The notes beneath the pieces were generated by a model that did not search any database, was not told the DNA's origin, and saw only the letters and a program-made list of their open reading frames with translations. A DNA stretch of 64,000 nucleotides from Bacteroidota bacterium (GTDB lineage Bacteria; Bacteroidota; Bacteroidia; Bacteroidales; Bacteroidaceae): positions 62,001 through 126,000 of the forward strand of contig JAFABG010000025.1 of the NCBI GenBank assembly GCA_023426145.1. The letters are read 5' to 3'. The position numbers were made by a program, and so were the translations under genes. Below, in pieces: positions 35,987 through 45,222 of the stretch. Each line of letters begins with the position of its first letter. The first letter of the stretch is position 1.

Positions 35987-37333
35987 ATGATGAATTGGAA
36001 CCAACTAATATCAGCCAAGCGGTTTGGAATGGAGCAGTATCATGAAGAACGGCAAGAAAACCGTTCGGAATTTCAGCGAGATTATGACCGACTGATATTC
36101 TCTGCTCCCTTCCGGAGATTACAGAATAAAACCCAGGTTTTTCCTCTACCGGGAAGCATATTTGTACACAACCGACTTACACACAGTCTCGAAGTGTCAT
36201 GTGTCGGGCGCTCATTGGGCAATGACGTTGCAAAAGCACTTTTAATTCGACACCCGGAACTGGCCGATTCTTTCCTGCCGGAAATTGGATCAATTGTTTC
36301 TGCCGCTTGCCTAGCACACGATTTAGGAAATCCTCCATTTGGTCATTCGGGTGAACGTGCCATATCAACCTTCTTTTCTGAAGGTAAAGGACTTCTTTTA
36401 AAAGATATGGATCTTAATGGAGATAAACTCACCCCGATGGAATGGGAAGATCTAACTCATTTTGAAGGGAATGCGAATGCTCTACGAATATTAACCCACC
36501 AATTTGAAGGACGAAGAAAAGGAGGATTTGTGCTTACTTATTCCACACTTGCCTCTATCGTTAAGTATCCCTACTCTTCTAGCTTGGCAGGGAAAAAATC
36601 TAAATTTGGTTTCTTTGTTAGCGAAGAAGAAAGTTTCCGGAAAATAGCCACCGAGCTAGGCCTTATTCAAATCAGCGATCATCCTTTACGATATGTACGC
36701 CACCCACTGGTCTATCTTGTGGAGGCAGCAGACGACATCTGTTATCAAATGATGGACATTGAGGATGCTCACAAATTAAAAATCATCACGACTGAGGAAA
36801 CTAAAGAGTTATTAATGTCTTATTTTGATGAGACGAAACGAGCTCGTACTGAAAAGACATTCCAAATTGTTAGCGACGTAAATGAACAGATTGGCTATCT
36901 TCGCTCTTCGGTCATTGGATTATTGATTCGCGAATGCACACAGGTCTTTCTGCAAAACGAAGAAAAGATTCTTGCAGGTGAGTTTGAAGGTTCTCTCATC
37001 AAACATATTTCCGAACATCCAGCAAAGGCATACAAACGGTGTGAAGAGACCTCCGCCAAAAAAATATATCGTTCGCGAGATGTGTTAGACATTGAATTGG
37101 CTGGTTTTCGAGTCATCAGCACTCTCCTTGAATTAATGACCGATGCGGTTACCTCTCCAGAGAAGGCCTACTCGGAGCTCTTAATAAACAGAGTTTCTAG
37201 CCAATATCATATAAAATCGCCCATACTCTATGAAAGAATACAGGCGGTACTTGATTATATTTCAGGAATGACTGACGTTTTTGCACTTGATCTTTACAGA
37301 AAGATTAATGGCAACAGCCTTCCTGCGGTGTGA
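35987..37333 (+). CDS. dgt: dGTP triphosphohydrolase (HD domain)
   Basis: Cleaves dGTP to deoxyguanosine and triphosphate. About 448 aa from the ATG at 35987 (MMNWNQLISAKRFGMEQYHE); a second ATG follows at once at 35990. HD-domain metal ligands are in NRLTHSLEVSCVGRSLG and CLAHDLGNPPFGHSGERA, with a further His-Asp part in YLVEAADDICYQMMDIEDAH. The 3' end overlaps the convergent glsB gene by 29 bases. Confidence 0.95.
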   Translation: MMNWNQLISAKRFGMEQYHEERQENRSEFQRDYDRLIFSAPFRRLQNKTQVFPLPGSIFVHNRLTHSLEVSCVGRSLGNDVAKALLIRHPELADSFLPEIGSIVSAACLAHDLGNPPFGHSGERAISTFFSEGKGLLLKDMDLNGDKLTPMEWEDLTHFEGNANALRILTHQFEGRRKGGFVLTYSTLASIVKYPYSSSLAGKKSKFGFFVSEEESFRKIATELGLIQISDHPLRYVRHPLVYLVEAADDICYQMMDIEDAHKLKIITTEETKELLMSYFDETKRARTEKTFQIVSDVNEQIGYLRSSVIGLLIRECTQVFLQNEEKILAGEFEGSLIKHISEHPAKAYKRCEETSAKKIYRSRDVLDIELAGFRVISTLLELMTDAVTSPEKAYSELLINRVSSQYHIKSPILYERIQAVLDYISGMTDVFALDLYRKINGNSLPAV

Positions 37334-38318
37334 CAACTTTAGGAGTGAATACGCCTTCACCCTCACAAGGTAAGTTCAGCGCATCCGGATGGTTTTCAAT
37401 AAATGTCTGGATGTGCCTTATTCTTTTTTCTTCCAAAATTTCATCTACGGCGATCAAGATTCCTGTTTCTTCTACGTCTCCAAATTCATAGTTAATAGCC
37501 GTTCCAAACATTCGCATGGTAGGGCTCAAACTCATATAAGCATTCACTAACGGAGGAATATTGTAGCCTAATTTACGAATTTCAGAATTCAATATCTTAT
37601 AATCCTCCTTAAATGAAGACTTACAGAACAAACGCTTCAATTCTTCCTCTGGAGTTTCCAGAATTAAGGGTTCCATCGGTGTAACTAATTCATCTTTGTC
37701 CCAAAAATGTTTCTTAAGAAAATAAAGAATCATATCACGTCCACGACGATGGTAACTAGGATACATGGTTACCTTTCCAAAAAAGTACTTCACATTGGGC
37801 ATCACTACTGTCAAAGCCCCTAAACCATCCCACAAATTATCAAGAGCGAATAGACCTTTGCTTCCAGAACGTGTAGACTGATATTCTAACGTCACAAACG
37901 AACGTCCTAATTCAATGGTTTGAGGAAGATACTCCTTAATAAAAGGATCAGAAAAATGAAACATATGCGATGTGGCAAGCATAGGAGCTCCCTTCTCATC
38001 AAAACGGACATCTGTTCCAAGCAAGTACCGATAGCCTCCCAATATTTCTTCAGCCTCAGGATTCCATACAATTAACTGTTTATAGGGATGATCCATTATA
38101 TCATATTCATCGATATCCATTGACATGCCTGTTCCACCACCTGCTGCACGAAAAGCTATCTCTCTCAAACGACCAATCTCCTTCATCACATTTGGTGCAT
38201 CCTTATAAGTAATAATATAAATCTGATTATTACTTTTATTGGTCATTCGCAAACGCTTATCTTCCGTTAATTCAGCTTTTAGCAGTTCTTTGTTTACCGG
38301 TTTAATAATATCTTCCAT
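37305..38318 (-). CDS. glsB: GNAT-family N-acyltransferase of glycine lipid synthesis
   Basis: 337 aa. It resembles the OlsB/hemolysin-like GNAT acyltransferases (IGRLREIAFRAAGGGTGMSM, LGGYRYLLGTDVRF, SFVTLEYQ, GLFALDNLWDGLGALTVVMP). In Bacteroides thetaiotaomicron the pair glsB/glsA makes glycine lipids: GlsB N-acylates glycine with a 3-hydroxy fatty acid and GlsA adds the second acyl group. The next gene upstream on the same strand is a GlsA-type acyltransferase, 26 bases away, which supports the call. The last codons lie antisense to the end of dgt. Confidence 0.82.
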   Translation of the reverse strand: MEDIIKPVNKELLKAELTEDKRLRMTNKSNNQIYIITYKDAPNVMKEIGRLREIAFRAAGGGTGMSMDIDEYDIMDHPYKQLIVWNPEAEEILGGYRYLLGTDVRFDEKGAPMLATSHMFHFSDPFIKEYLPQTIELGRSFVTLEYQSTRSGSKGLFALDNLWDGLGALTVVMPNVKYFFGKVTMYPSYHRRGRDMILYFLKKHFWDKDELVTPMEPLILETPEEELKRLFCKSSFKEDYKILNSEIRKLGYNIPPLVNAYMSLSPTMRMFGTAINYEFGDVEETGILIAVDEILEEKRIRHIQTFIENHPDALNLPCEGEGVFTPKVVTPQEGCCH

Positions 38319-38344
38319 AATCCTTGTTATAGTTGTTCTATCTG

Positions 38345-39163
38345 TTACAATTTATACACAATATCCTGCACATACTGAGCCCATTGCGCAGGGGTTCTCG
38401 ATTTATCAAATGTTTGCCAAGGAATGGGCTTCCCAAAAGTAATAGTGAATGTCTTGTGACGGTTTTTAAACATTTCATCAGCTAGATATAGCATAGCAAT
38501 ATTAAATTTTATCCCCAATGCTTTACACAAGTTAGCTAGGTTATAGAAAAAATCAGAGTTTCTCCCGCCAAAATGTACAGGTATAACATCACGTTGTGCG
38601 TGTACACTTTTCACTATAAATGTTTTCTTCCATTCCAAATCGCGAATAACACCCTTTTTCCGCCTAGAACAAAGGCCTGCCGGAAACATGATCAACTGGT
38701 CATTCGATTGAAAGCCAGCTTCAACCATCCGCGGAAAATCTTTTGCTTGCTTTCCCGTTTTATTAATTGGAATACAAAGTGGAGCTAACCCACGCAGATT
38801 CATCAATAAATCATTCACTAGATATTTCACTTTTCCATCATAATGACGGCCCAAGACGTAACCTAGTGCGACACCATCTTGTCCTCCCAAGGGATGATTA
38901 GAGACAAAAGTATACAAACCGTCTTTGGGCAAATATTCTAGACCTTTGACATCTACTTTTGCATCCAAAAAATTCATGCAAGCTTCAAGGAAGTCAACAC
39001 CAAGCCTGTCTTTCGACTCATTCAGAAAGACATTTAGTTCGTCCTGATGAACGATTTTTTTTAAATAAGAAATAATAAACTTAGGGATATACCGATATTG
39101 CTTCGGAGCTTTAGTCCGAAGTATCCTATCAACATCGATCAAAAATAAAGAGTCATCAGTCAT
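38345..39163 (-). CDS. glsA: PlsC-type O-acyltransferase of glycine lipid synthesis
   Basis: 272 aa from the ATG at 39163 (MTDDSLFLIDVDRILRTKAP); the frame to 39190 has a poorer start. The acyltransferase motif NHPLGGQDG (the HxxxxD type) is at about residues 94-102, and the substrate motif MFPAGLCSRRKKGVI at about 170. It is upstream of and close to glsB, so the two are probably one operon. Product: O-acylated N-acyl glycine, a membrane lipid of Bacteroides. The role is known for the family; the assignment here rests on family and pairing. Confidence 0.8.
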   Translation of the reverse strand: MTDDSLFLIDVDRILRTKAPKQYRYIPKFIISYLKKIVHQDELNVFLNESKDRLGVDFLEACMNFLDAKVDVKGLEYLPKDGLYTFVSNHPLGGQDGVALGYVLGRHYDGKVKYLVNDLLMNLRGLAPLCIPINKTGKQAKDFPRMVEAGFQSNDQLIMFPAGLCSRRKKGVIRDLEWKKTFIVKSVHAQRDVIPVHFGGRNSDFFYNLANLCKALGIKFNIAMLYLADEMFKNRHKTFTITFGKPIPWQTFDKSRTPAQWAQYVQDIVYKL

Positions 39164-39682
39164 TCTTTTACAATAAAAATGATGCCACAAAATTAACGGT
39201 TCTTTTTTATTAATCGCAATAATTTGGTAGAAAATACAGGATTAAAGTGCATCAGTCAAAAAAAATGCATTCAAATTCCATCAAAACGACTTAAAATCAT
39301 ACAACCAATGATATTTGTCGTAAACAAAGGCTATTTTGATCATTGCCAACTTCATCTAAAGCCCTATACTATCATCATCCTGTAGCCAACAAAACACTAC
39401 ACTTATGATACTAACATGAAGAGACTATAATATCCAAAAGATTTACACGAATAGATTAGACACTAATAGCCTAATTTATAAAGATTACCTATGGGATCGA
39501 CAGCCAATTATATCCATTTTTTCAGAGCAGAAGAGTCAAATGCTTTTCTTCCCTTTTCGAACTAATAAACCTAAACAGAATACTTCTGCACTGCATTTCC
39601 CCACTAATAAAGCATCTCCGAATGAGCATCATTTTGAAGCAAATACACATTTAACAATCTGTTGAAAACTTCTCCTAAAGTT
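39164..39682. other. gene-free stretch between glsA and mraZ
   Basis: About 520 bases, A+T-rich, separating the divergent glsBA and cell-wall units. It must hold promoters for both. No gene, repeat array or RNA was recognised. GATATTTG at about 39310 is one base from a -7 box, but far from mraZ. Confidence 0.5.
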
Positions 39683-39714
39683 TTTATGGAAAAATGTGGG
39701 GAATTGTGGGGAAA
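39683..39714 (+). promoter_or_regulatory. MraZ operator repeats
   Basis: Three 10-base-spaced repeats precede mraZ: a weak ATGGAAAAA, then TGTGGGGAA (from 39695) and TGTGGGGAA (from 39705). MraZ is known to bind tandem TGGG/GTGG-type repeats at 10-base spacing ahead of its own operon. The site supports a start of mraZ after this point, at 39751 rather than the open-frame start at 39694. Confidence 0.75.
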
Positions 39715-39750
39715 TACCTACTTTTACAGTCGCATATTATAATAATGTAT

Positions 39751-40221
39751 ATGATACGTTTTTTAGGGAATATAGAGGCAAGGGCGGATTCCAAAGGAAG
39801 AATATTCATCCCTGTAGCTTTCAGGAAGCAGCTACAAGCAGCTTCCGAGGAACGACTCATTATTCACAAAGACGTATTTCAAGACTGCTTGACGCTATAT
39901 CCAGAGAGCGTATGGAACGAAGAACTCAACGAACTTAGAAGCAGACTGAACAAATGGAACAGCAAGCACCAACTTCTTTTTAGGCAGTTTGTGAGTGATG
40001 TTGAAATTGTAACCCCCGACAGCAACGGTCGAATACTCATTCCAAAACGCTATCTGCAGATTTGCAAAATTGCAGGCGACATTCGTTTTATCGGCATCGA
40101 CAACAAAATCGAGATCTGGGCTAAGGAAAAAGCCGAGCAGCCATTCATGTCTCCTGAAGAGTTTGGTCAAGCATTACAAGAAATTATGAACGATGAAAAC
40201 AAAAGAGATGGAGAAAAATGA
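39751..40221 (+). CDS. mraZ: transcriptional regulator MraZ
   Basis: 156 aa from the ATG at 39751 (MIRFLGNIEARADSKGRIFI). The longer frame from 39694 covers the operator and is rejected. Two SpoVT/AbrB-like halves are visible, each with the DxKGR/DSNGR type motif: ADSKGRIFIPVAFRKQL at about 12-28 and TPDSNGRILIPKRYLQ at about 87-102. It forms rings that bind the repeats upstream and repress the division and cell-wall cluster. The 3' end overlaps rsmH. Confidence 0.95.
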   Translation: MIRFLGNIEARADSKGRIFIPVAFRKQLQAASEERLIIHKDVFQDCLTLYPESVWNEELNELRSRLNKWNSKHQLLFRQFVSDVEIVTPDSNGRILIPKRYLQICKIAGDIRFIGIDNKIEIWAKEKAEQPFMSPEEFGQALQEIMNDENKRDGEK

Positions 40222-41122
40222 TCTGATATATCACACACCTGTGCTGCTGAAAGAAAGTGTTGACGGAATGAATATACGTCCAGATGGAATATACGTTGAC
40301 GTCACATTCGGGGGAGCAGGGCACTCTCGCGAAATACTTTCTCGCCTCGGAGAAGGAGGAAGGCTTTTGGGCTTTGACCAAGACGAAGATGCGGAACGTA
40401 ACATAGTCAACGATCCTCATTTTACTTTTGTACGTAGCAATTTCCGTTACCTACATAATTTTTTGCGTTATCACGATATCGAACAAGTGGATGCTATTTT
40501 AGCGGATTTAGGAGTTTCGTCTCACCACTTTGACGATAGTGAACGTGGATTTTCCTTCCGTTTTGACGGAGCACTAGATATGCGAATGAACAAACGCGCT
40601 GGATTGACAGCAGCTGATGTGCTTAACACCTATGAAGAAGAACGACTGGCTAATTTATTCTATCTCTACGGAGAATTAAAAAACAGTCGCAAACTTGCTT
40701 CCATTATCGTTACAGCAAGAAGCAAGCAATCCATTCGAACAATTGGTGAATTCCTCGAAATCATCAAACCTTTATTCGGACGTGAACGCGAGAAAAAAGA
40801 ACTGGCAAAAGTTTTTCAAGCTCTACGCATTGAAGTTAATCAAGAGATGGAAGCATTAAAAGAAATGCTGCTGTCTGCTACCGAGGCTCTTAAACCGGGA
40901 GGTCGTTTAGTAGTGATCACCTATCACTCGCTAGAAGATCGAATGGTGAAGAATATAATGAAGACTGGCAATGTGGAAGGAAAAGCTGAATCGGACTTCT
41001 ACGGAAACCTCCAAACACCTTTTAAGTTGATCAACAACAAAGTAATTGTACCCGACGAAGCGGAAATTGAACGGAATCCTCGGTCAAGAAGCGCTAAATT
41101 AAGAATTGCTGAAAAGAAATAA
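40193..41122 (+). CDS. rsmH: 16S rRNA (cytosine1402-N4)-methyltransferase
   Basis: 309 aa. SAM-binding motif YVDVTFGGAGHSREIL at about 33-48, then DQDEDAERN, ADLGVSSHHFDDSERGFSFR and the family motif VVITYHSLEDRMVK near the C-terminus. The first ATG at 40193 overlaps mraZ by 29 bases; an ATG at 40208 is also possible. Methylates N4 of C1402 in 16S rRNA. Second gene of the cluster. Confidence 0.97.
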   Translation: MKTKEMEKNDLIYHTPVLLKESVDGMNIRPDGIYVDVTFGGAGHSREILSRLGEGGRLLGFDQDEDAERNIVNDPHFTFVRSNFRYLHNFLRYHDIEQVDAILADLGVSSHHFDDSERGFSFRFDGALDMRMNKRAGLTAADVLNTYEEERLANLFYLYGELKNSRKLASIIVTARSKQSIRTIGEFLEIIKPLFGREREKKELAKVFQALRIEVNQEMEALKEMLLSATEALKPGGRLVVITYHSLEDRMVKNIMKTGNVEGKAESDFYGNLQTPFKLINNKVIVPDEAEIERNPRSRSAKLRIAEKK

Positions 41123-41134
41123 AAATGGCTTGTT

Positions 41135-41491
41135 ATGGGAGAAGAGACTATAAACAAAAAAAACAGTGGGGACAATAAAAAGAAACGTACCTCACTAAAA
41201 AGTATCTTGGGAGGAGACATTCTCGCCACAGACTTTTTCCGCCGACAGACTAAACTGTTGGTCTTGATTATGGTTTTTGTGATCTTCTACATCCATAATC
41301 GCTATGCTAGTCAACAGCAGCAAATTGAAATTGACCGGTTGAAGAAAGAATTAATCGACATTAAGTATGATGCACTGACTCGTAGTTCTGAACTCATGGA
41401 GAAAAGTCGTCAATCACGAATTGAAGATTATATATCAAGTAAAGAAAGCGATTTGCAAACATCAACAAGCCCGCCATATCTTATTAAGTAA
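41135..41491 (+). CDS. ftsL: FtsL-like division protein
   Basis: 118 aa bitopic membrane protein. A basic cytoplasmic N-terminus (about 1-38) is followed by a membrane segment at about 40-57 (TKLLVLIMVFVIFYIHN) and a short coiled coil (QQQQIEIDRLKKELIDIKYD). It matches FtsL in shape, length and position between rsmH and ftsI, though sequence conservation of this family is low. It would form the FtsQ-FtsL-FtsB-type complex at the septum. Confidence 0.85.
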   Translation: MGEETINKKNSGDNKKKRTSLKSILGGDILATDFFRRQTKLLVLIMVFVIFYIHNRYASQQQQIEIDRLKKELIDIKYDALTRSSELMEKSRQSRIEDYISSKESDLQTSTSPPYLIK

Positions 41492-41535
41492 AGAAAGGTT
41501 GTAGAGAAAGCGTTGTAAATGAAAAGAGAAGCAAA

Positions 41536-43689
41536 GTGGCAGTAAATAAAAAAAATATAATGACCCGTTATTTCTTTGTCATTCTGATAATGGCATTGGT
41601 AGGAATAGCAATTGTTGTAAAGGCAGGCATCACAATGTTTGCCGAACGGCAATATTGGCAAGATGTAGCCGATCGGTTCGTTAAAGAGAACGTGGCAGTA
41701 AAGCCCAACCGCGGAAACATCATTTCTTCAGACGGTAAGTTAATGGCCAGTTCGCTTCCTGAATATCGCATATATATCGATTTTATGTCCGGTGAGAAGG
41801 ACGAAAAACGAAGAAAGAAAGATCAGGCACGAAGAGATTCTATTTTTAAAGCAAACATAGACTCTATATGTATTGGTCTGCATACAATTTTCCCGGATAA
41901 AAGTGTTGCGCAATTCAAGGCCCATCTGCAAAAAGGGCGTAAGGCTAAAAGTAGGAACTACTTAATTTATCCGAAGCGAATCTCTTATATACAATGCAAA
42001 GAGGTCAAAAGACTACCTGTTTTTTGTTTGAACCGCTATAAAGGGGGATTCAAAGAGCTTGCTTATAACCAACGCAAAAAGCCATTTGGTTCACTTGCTG
42101 CCCGTACTTTAGGAGATGTATATGCCGACACAGCACAGGGTGCTAAAAATGGCATAGAATTGGCTTTCGACACGATCCTGAGGGGTAAAGACGGACTGAC
42201 TCATCGCCAAAAAGTGATGAACAAATACTTAAACATTGTAGATATTCCCCCTGTTGATGGTTGCGACCTTATCACAACGATTGACGTAGATATGCAGGAT
42301 ATTTGTGAAAAAGCATTGGTAGATAAACTAAAAGAACTAGATGCTTACGTCGGTGTAGTTGTGCTCATGGAAGTGGCCACTGGAGAAGTCAAGGCTATCG
42401 TGAACATGTCTAAAGGAAGAGATGGAGAATATTACGAAGCGCGTAACAATGCCATCAGTGACATGCTTGAGCCGGGATCAACTTTCAAAACAGCTTCAAT
42501 CATGGTAGCTCTGGAAGATGGTAAAATAACTCCAGACTATACGGTAGATACTGGAAACGGACAAATGCCGATGCACGGGCGTGTAATGAAGGACTGGAAC
42601 TGGCGTCGTGGAGGTTATGGCAAACTTACGGTAACTGAAATTCTGGAAGTTTCTTCTAATGTCGGAACATCGTATATTATTGATCATTTCTACGGAAGTA
42701 ATCCACAAAAATTCGTTGATGGCTTAAAACGTATGAGTATCGATCAGCCTCTACATTTACAGATATCGGGAGAAGGTAAGCCTAATATTCGCGGCCCAAA
42801 AGAAAGAAGTTATTTTTCAAAGACTGCTCTTCCATGGATGAGTATTGGGTATGAAACACAAGTTCCGCCGCTGAATATTCTGACCTTCTATAATGCTATA
42901 GCCAACAATGGAGTAAGCGTTAAGCCTAAATTTGTAAAAGCAGCAGTTAGAGACGGAGAGATTATCAAAGAATATCCCACAGAAATCATTAATCCTAAGA
43001 TCTGTTCGGACAAAACGTTAGCTCAGATCCGTGAAATCTTACGCAAAGTAGTAGGCGAAGGCTTAGCGAAACCGGCAGGAAGCACTCAATTTCATGTGTC
43101 TGGAAAGACCGGTACAGCTCAAATATCACAAGGTGCTACCGGATATAAGTCAGGAGGGACTAATTACTTGGTTAGCTTCTGCGGATATTTTCCATCAGAA
43201 TCTCCTAAATATAGTATGATTGTTTCCATTCAGAAACCTGGGCCCACAGCTTCGGGAGGTTTAATGGCTGGTAGCGTATTCAGCAAAATTGCAGAAAGGG
43301 TGTACGCTAAAGATTTACGACTTCCCCTAACCAATGCAATTGACACCAATTCGGTGGTGATTCCAGATGTTAAAGCCGGAGAAATGAGGGAGACACAACA
43401 AGTATTGGAAGAACTAAAGATTAAAATACAAGGCAAAATCTCCGATTCAAGGAAAGAGGTATGGGGAAATACTCATCCATCGCCTCAAGCAGTCGTCCTT
43501 GAAAGCCGAGGAGTCTTGCAAAATTTCGTCCCCAGCGTTATTGGTATGGGGGCTAAAGATGCAGTGTATCTATTAGAGAGTAAAGGGCTTAAGGTTCATC
43601 TGATTGGAGTTGGCAAAGTCAAAAACCAGTCAATAGCCAACGGTACTATCATAAAGAAGGGGCAAGCTATAACGCTTACCATGCATTAA
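41536..43689 (+). CDS. ftsI: division-specific penicillin-binding protein (FtsI/PBP3) with PASTA domain
   Basis: 717 aa from a GTG at 41536; an ATG at 41560 is the alternative. One membrane segment lies at about 11-30, a dimerisation domain at about 50-200 and the transpeptidase at about 250-590. Active-site motifs are Ser315-x-x-Lys318 (PGSTFK), Ser373-Ser-Asn375 (VSSNVGT) and Lys524-Thr-Gly (SGKTGTAQIS). A PASTA domain ends the chain (VPSVIGMGAKDAVYLLESKG). Cross-links septal peptidoglycan together with FtsW, encoded further on in the same cluster. Confidence 0.96.
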   Translation: MAVNKKNIMTRYFFVILIMALVGIAIVVKAGITMFAERQYWQDVADRFVKENVAVKPNRGNIISSDGKLMASSLPEYRIYIDFMSGEKDEKRRKKDQARRDSIFKANIDSICIGLHTIFPDKSVAQFKAHLQKGRKAKSRNYLIYPKRISYIQCKEVKRLPVFCLNRYKGGFKELAYNQRKKPFGSLAARTLGDVYADTAQGAKNGIELAFDTILRGKDGLTHRQKVMNKYLNIVDIPPVDGCDLITTIDVDMQDICEKALVDKLKELDAYVGVVVLMEVATGEVKAIVNMSKGRDGEYYEARNNAISDMLEPGSTFKTASIMVALEDGKITPDYTVDTGNGQMPMHGRVMKDWNWRRGGYGKLTVTEILEVSSNVGTSYIIDHFYGSNPQKFVDGLKRMSIDQPLHLQISGEGKPNIRGPKERSYFSKTALPWMSIGYETQVPPLNILTFYNAIANNGVSVKPKFVKAAVRDGEIIKEYPTEIINPKICSDKTLAQIREILRKVVGEGLAKPAGSTQFHVSGKTGTAQISQGATGYKSGGTNYLVSFCGYFPSESPKYSMIVSIQKPGPTASGGLMAGSVFSKIAERVYAKDLRLPLTNAIDTNSVVIPDVKAGEMRETQQVLEELKIKIQGKISDSRKEVWGNTHPSPQAVVLESRGVLQNFVPSVIGMGAKDAVYLLESKGLKVHLIGVGKVKNQSIANGTIIKKGQAITLTMH

Positions 43690-43712
43690 GAACTAAAATT
43701 AGTAAAACTGAT

Positions 43713-45161
43713 ATGTTATTAAACGAGTTGCTGAAGAAAATCGAGCCGGTACGGGTGACTGGTGATTTGAACATTGAAATTACAGGAGTGAACATTGACT
43801 CTCGCTTGGTAGAAGCTGGGCAATTGTTCATGGCGATGCGCGGAACTCAAGCGGACGGACATCATTACATTCCCGCTGCCATTCAGAAAGGTGCTTCGGC
43901 TATTCTTTGCGAAGATATCCCAGAAGAACTTGCACAAGGAGTAACTTATATACAAGTGAAAGATAGCGAAGATGCTGTAGGCAAAATCGCTACTACATTT
44001 TATGGAGATCCAACATCAAATTTAGAATTAGTTGGGGTTACTGGAACAAACGGAAAAACCACCATTGCTACCTTATTATATAATGTGTTCCGTTATTTCG
44101 GTTACAAGGTCGGACTTATCTCTACAGTGTGTAACTACATTGACGACCGTCCCATACCTACCGAACATACCACTCCTGATCCCATCACACTGAATCAGTT
44201 GCTTGGACAAATGGCCAACGAAGGATGCAAGTATGTGTTCATGGAGGTGAGCTCACATTCCGTTGCACAGAAGCGGATAAGCGGATTAAAGTTTGCTGGA
44301 GGTATTTTCACTAATCTGACTCGTGATCATCTCGATTATCATAAAACCGTAGAAAACTATTTGAAAGCAAAGAAGAAGTTCTTCGACGATATGCCTAAGA
44401 ATGCCTTCAGTCTAACGAACCTGGATGATAAAAACGGATTGGTTATGACACAAAACACGCGATCAAATGTACATACATACTCACTAAGAGGTCTTAGCGA
44501 CTTTAAAGGAAGAGTGCTGGAATCACACTTTGAAGGAATGTTGCTCGACTTCAACAACAAGGAGTTAGCTGTTCAATTTATCGGTAAGTTTAACGCATCC
44601 AATTTACTAGCAGTATTTGGAGCAGCGGTGTTGTTAGGAAGAAAAGAAGAAGAAGTGCTTATAGCTCTCAGCACTTTACATCCAGTTGCAGGTAGATTTG
44701 AATCTATTCGTTCACCGAAAGAATTCACTGCTATTGTGGACTATGCACACACCCCCGATGCATTGATCAATGTATTGAATGCCATTCATGGTGTGCTTGA
44801 AGGCAAAGGTAAAGTGATTACTGTTGTTGGTGCAGGTGGCAATCGTGATAAAGGAAAACGTCCCATCATGGCTAAAGAGGCTGCTAAAGCTAGTGATCGA
44901 GTAATTATCACTTCAGACAATCCACGTTTTGAAGAACCTCAAGACATTATCAACGATATGCTTGCCGGACTTGACAATGAAGACATGAAGAAAACATTAA
45001 GTATCGCTGATCGCAAAGAAGCCATACGTACAGCTTGCATGTTGGCAGAAAAGGGAGATGTGATACTCGTTGCCGGAAAAGGTCATGAAAATTACCAAGA
45101 CATTAAGGGTGTAAAACACCACTTTGATGACAAAGAGGTGATAAAGGAAATATTTGATTAG
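43713..45161 (+). CDS. murE: UDP-MurNAc-L-Ala-D-Glu ligase adding meso-diaminopimelate
   Basis: 482 aa Mur ligase. ATP loop GVTGTNGKTTIATLL at about 109-123, the substrate motif HTTPDPITL, and the carbamylated-lysine region. The motif SDNPRFEEP is of the DNPR kind, which marks enzymes that add meso-diaminopimelate instead of lysine; this fits a diderm. Located 23 bases after ftsI. Confidence 0.97.
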   Translation: MLLNELLKKIEPVRVTGDLNIEITGVNIDSRLVEAGQLFMAMRGTQADGHHYIPAAIQKGASAILCEDIPEELAQGVTYIQVKDSEDAVGKIATTFYGDPTSNLELVGVTGTNGKTTIATLLYNVFRYFGYKVGLISTVCNYIDDRPIPTEHTTPDPITLNQLLGQMANEGCKYVFMEVSSHSVAQKRISGLKFAGGIFTNLTRDHLDYHKTVENYLKAKKKFFDDMPKNAFSLTNLDDKNGLVMTQNTRSNVHTYSLRGLSDFKGRVLESHFEGMLLDFNNKELAVQFIGKFNASNLLAVFGAAVLLGRKEEEVLIALSTLHPVAGRFESIRSPKEFTAIVDYAHTPDALINVLNAIHGVLEGKGKVITVVGAGGNRDKGKRPIMAKEAAKASDRVIITSDNPRFEEPQDIINDMLAGLDNEDMKKTLSIADRKEAIRTACMLAEKGDVILVAGKGHENYQDIKGVKHHFDDKEVIKEIFD

Positions 45162-45222
45162 AAATGAAGCTACAACGTGGAATCATAAACCGTTGTTTAA
45201 CTCAATGTAAATAAAAGAAGAA

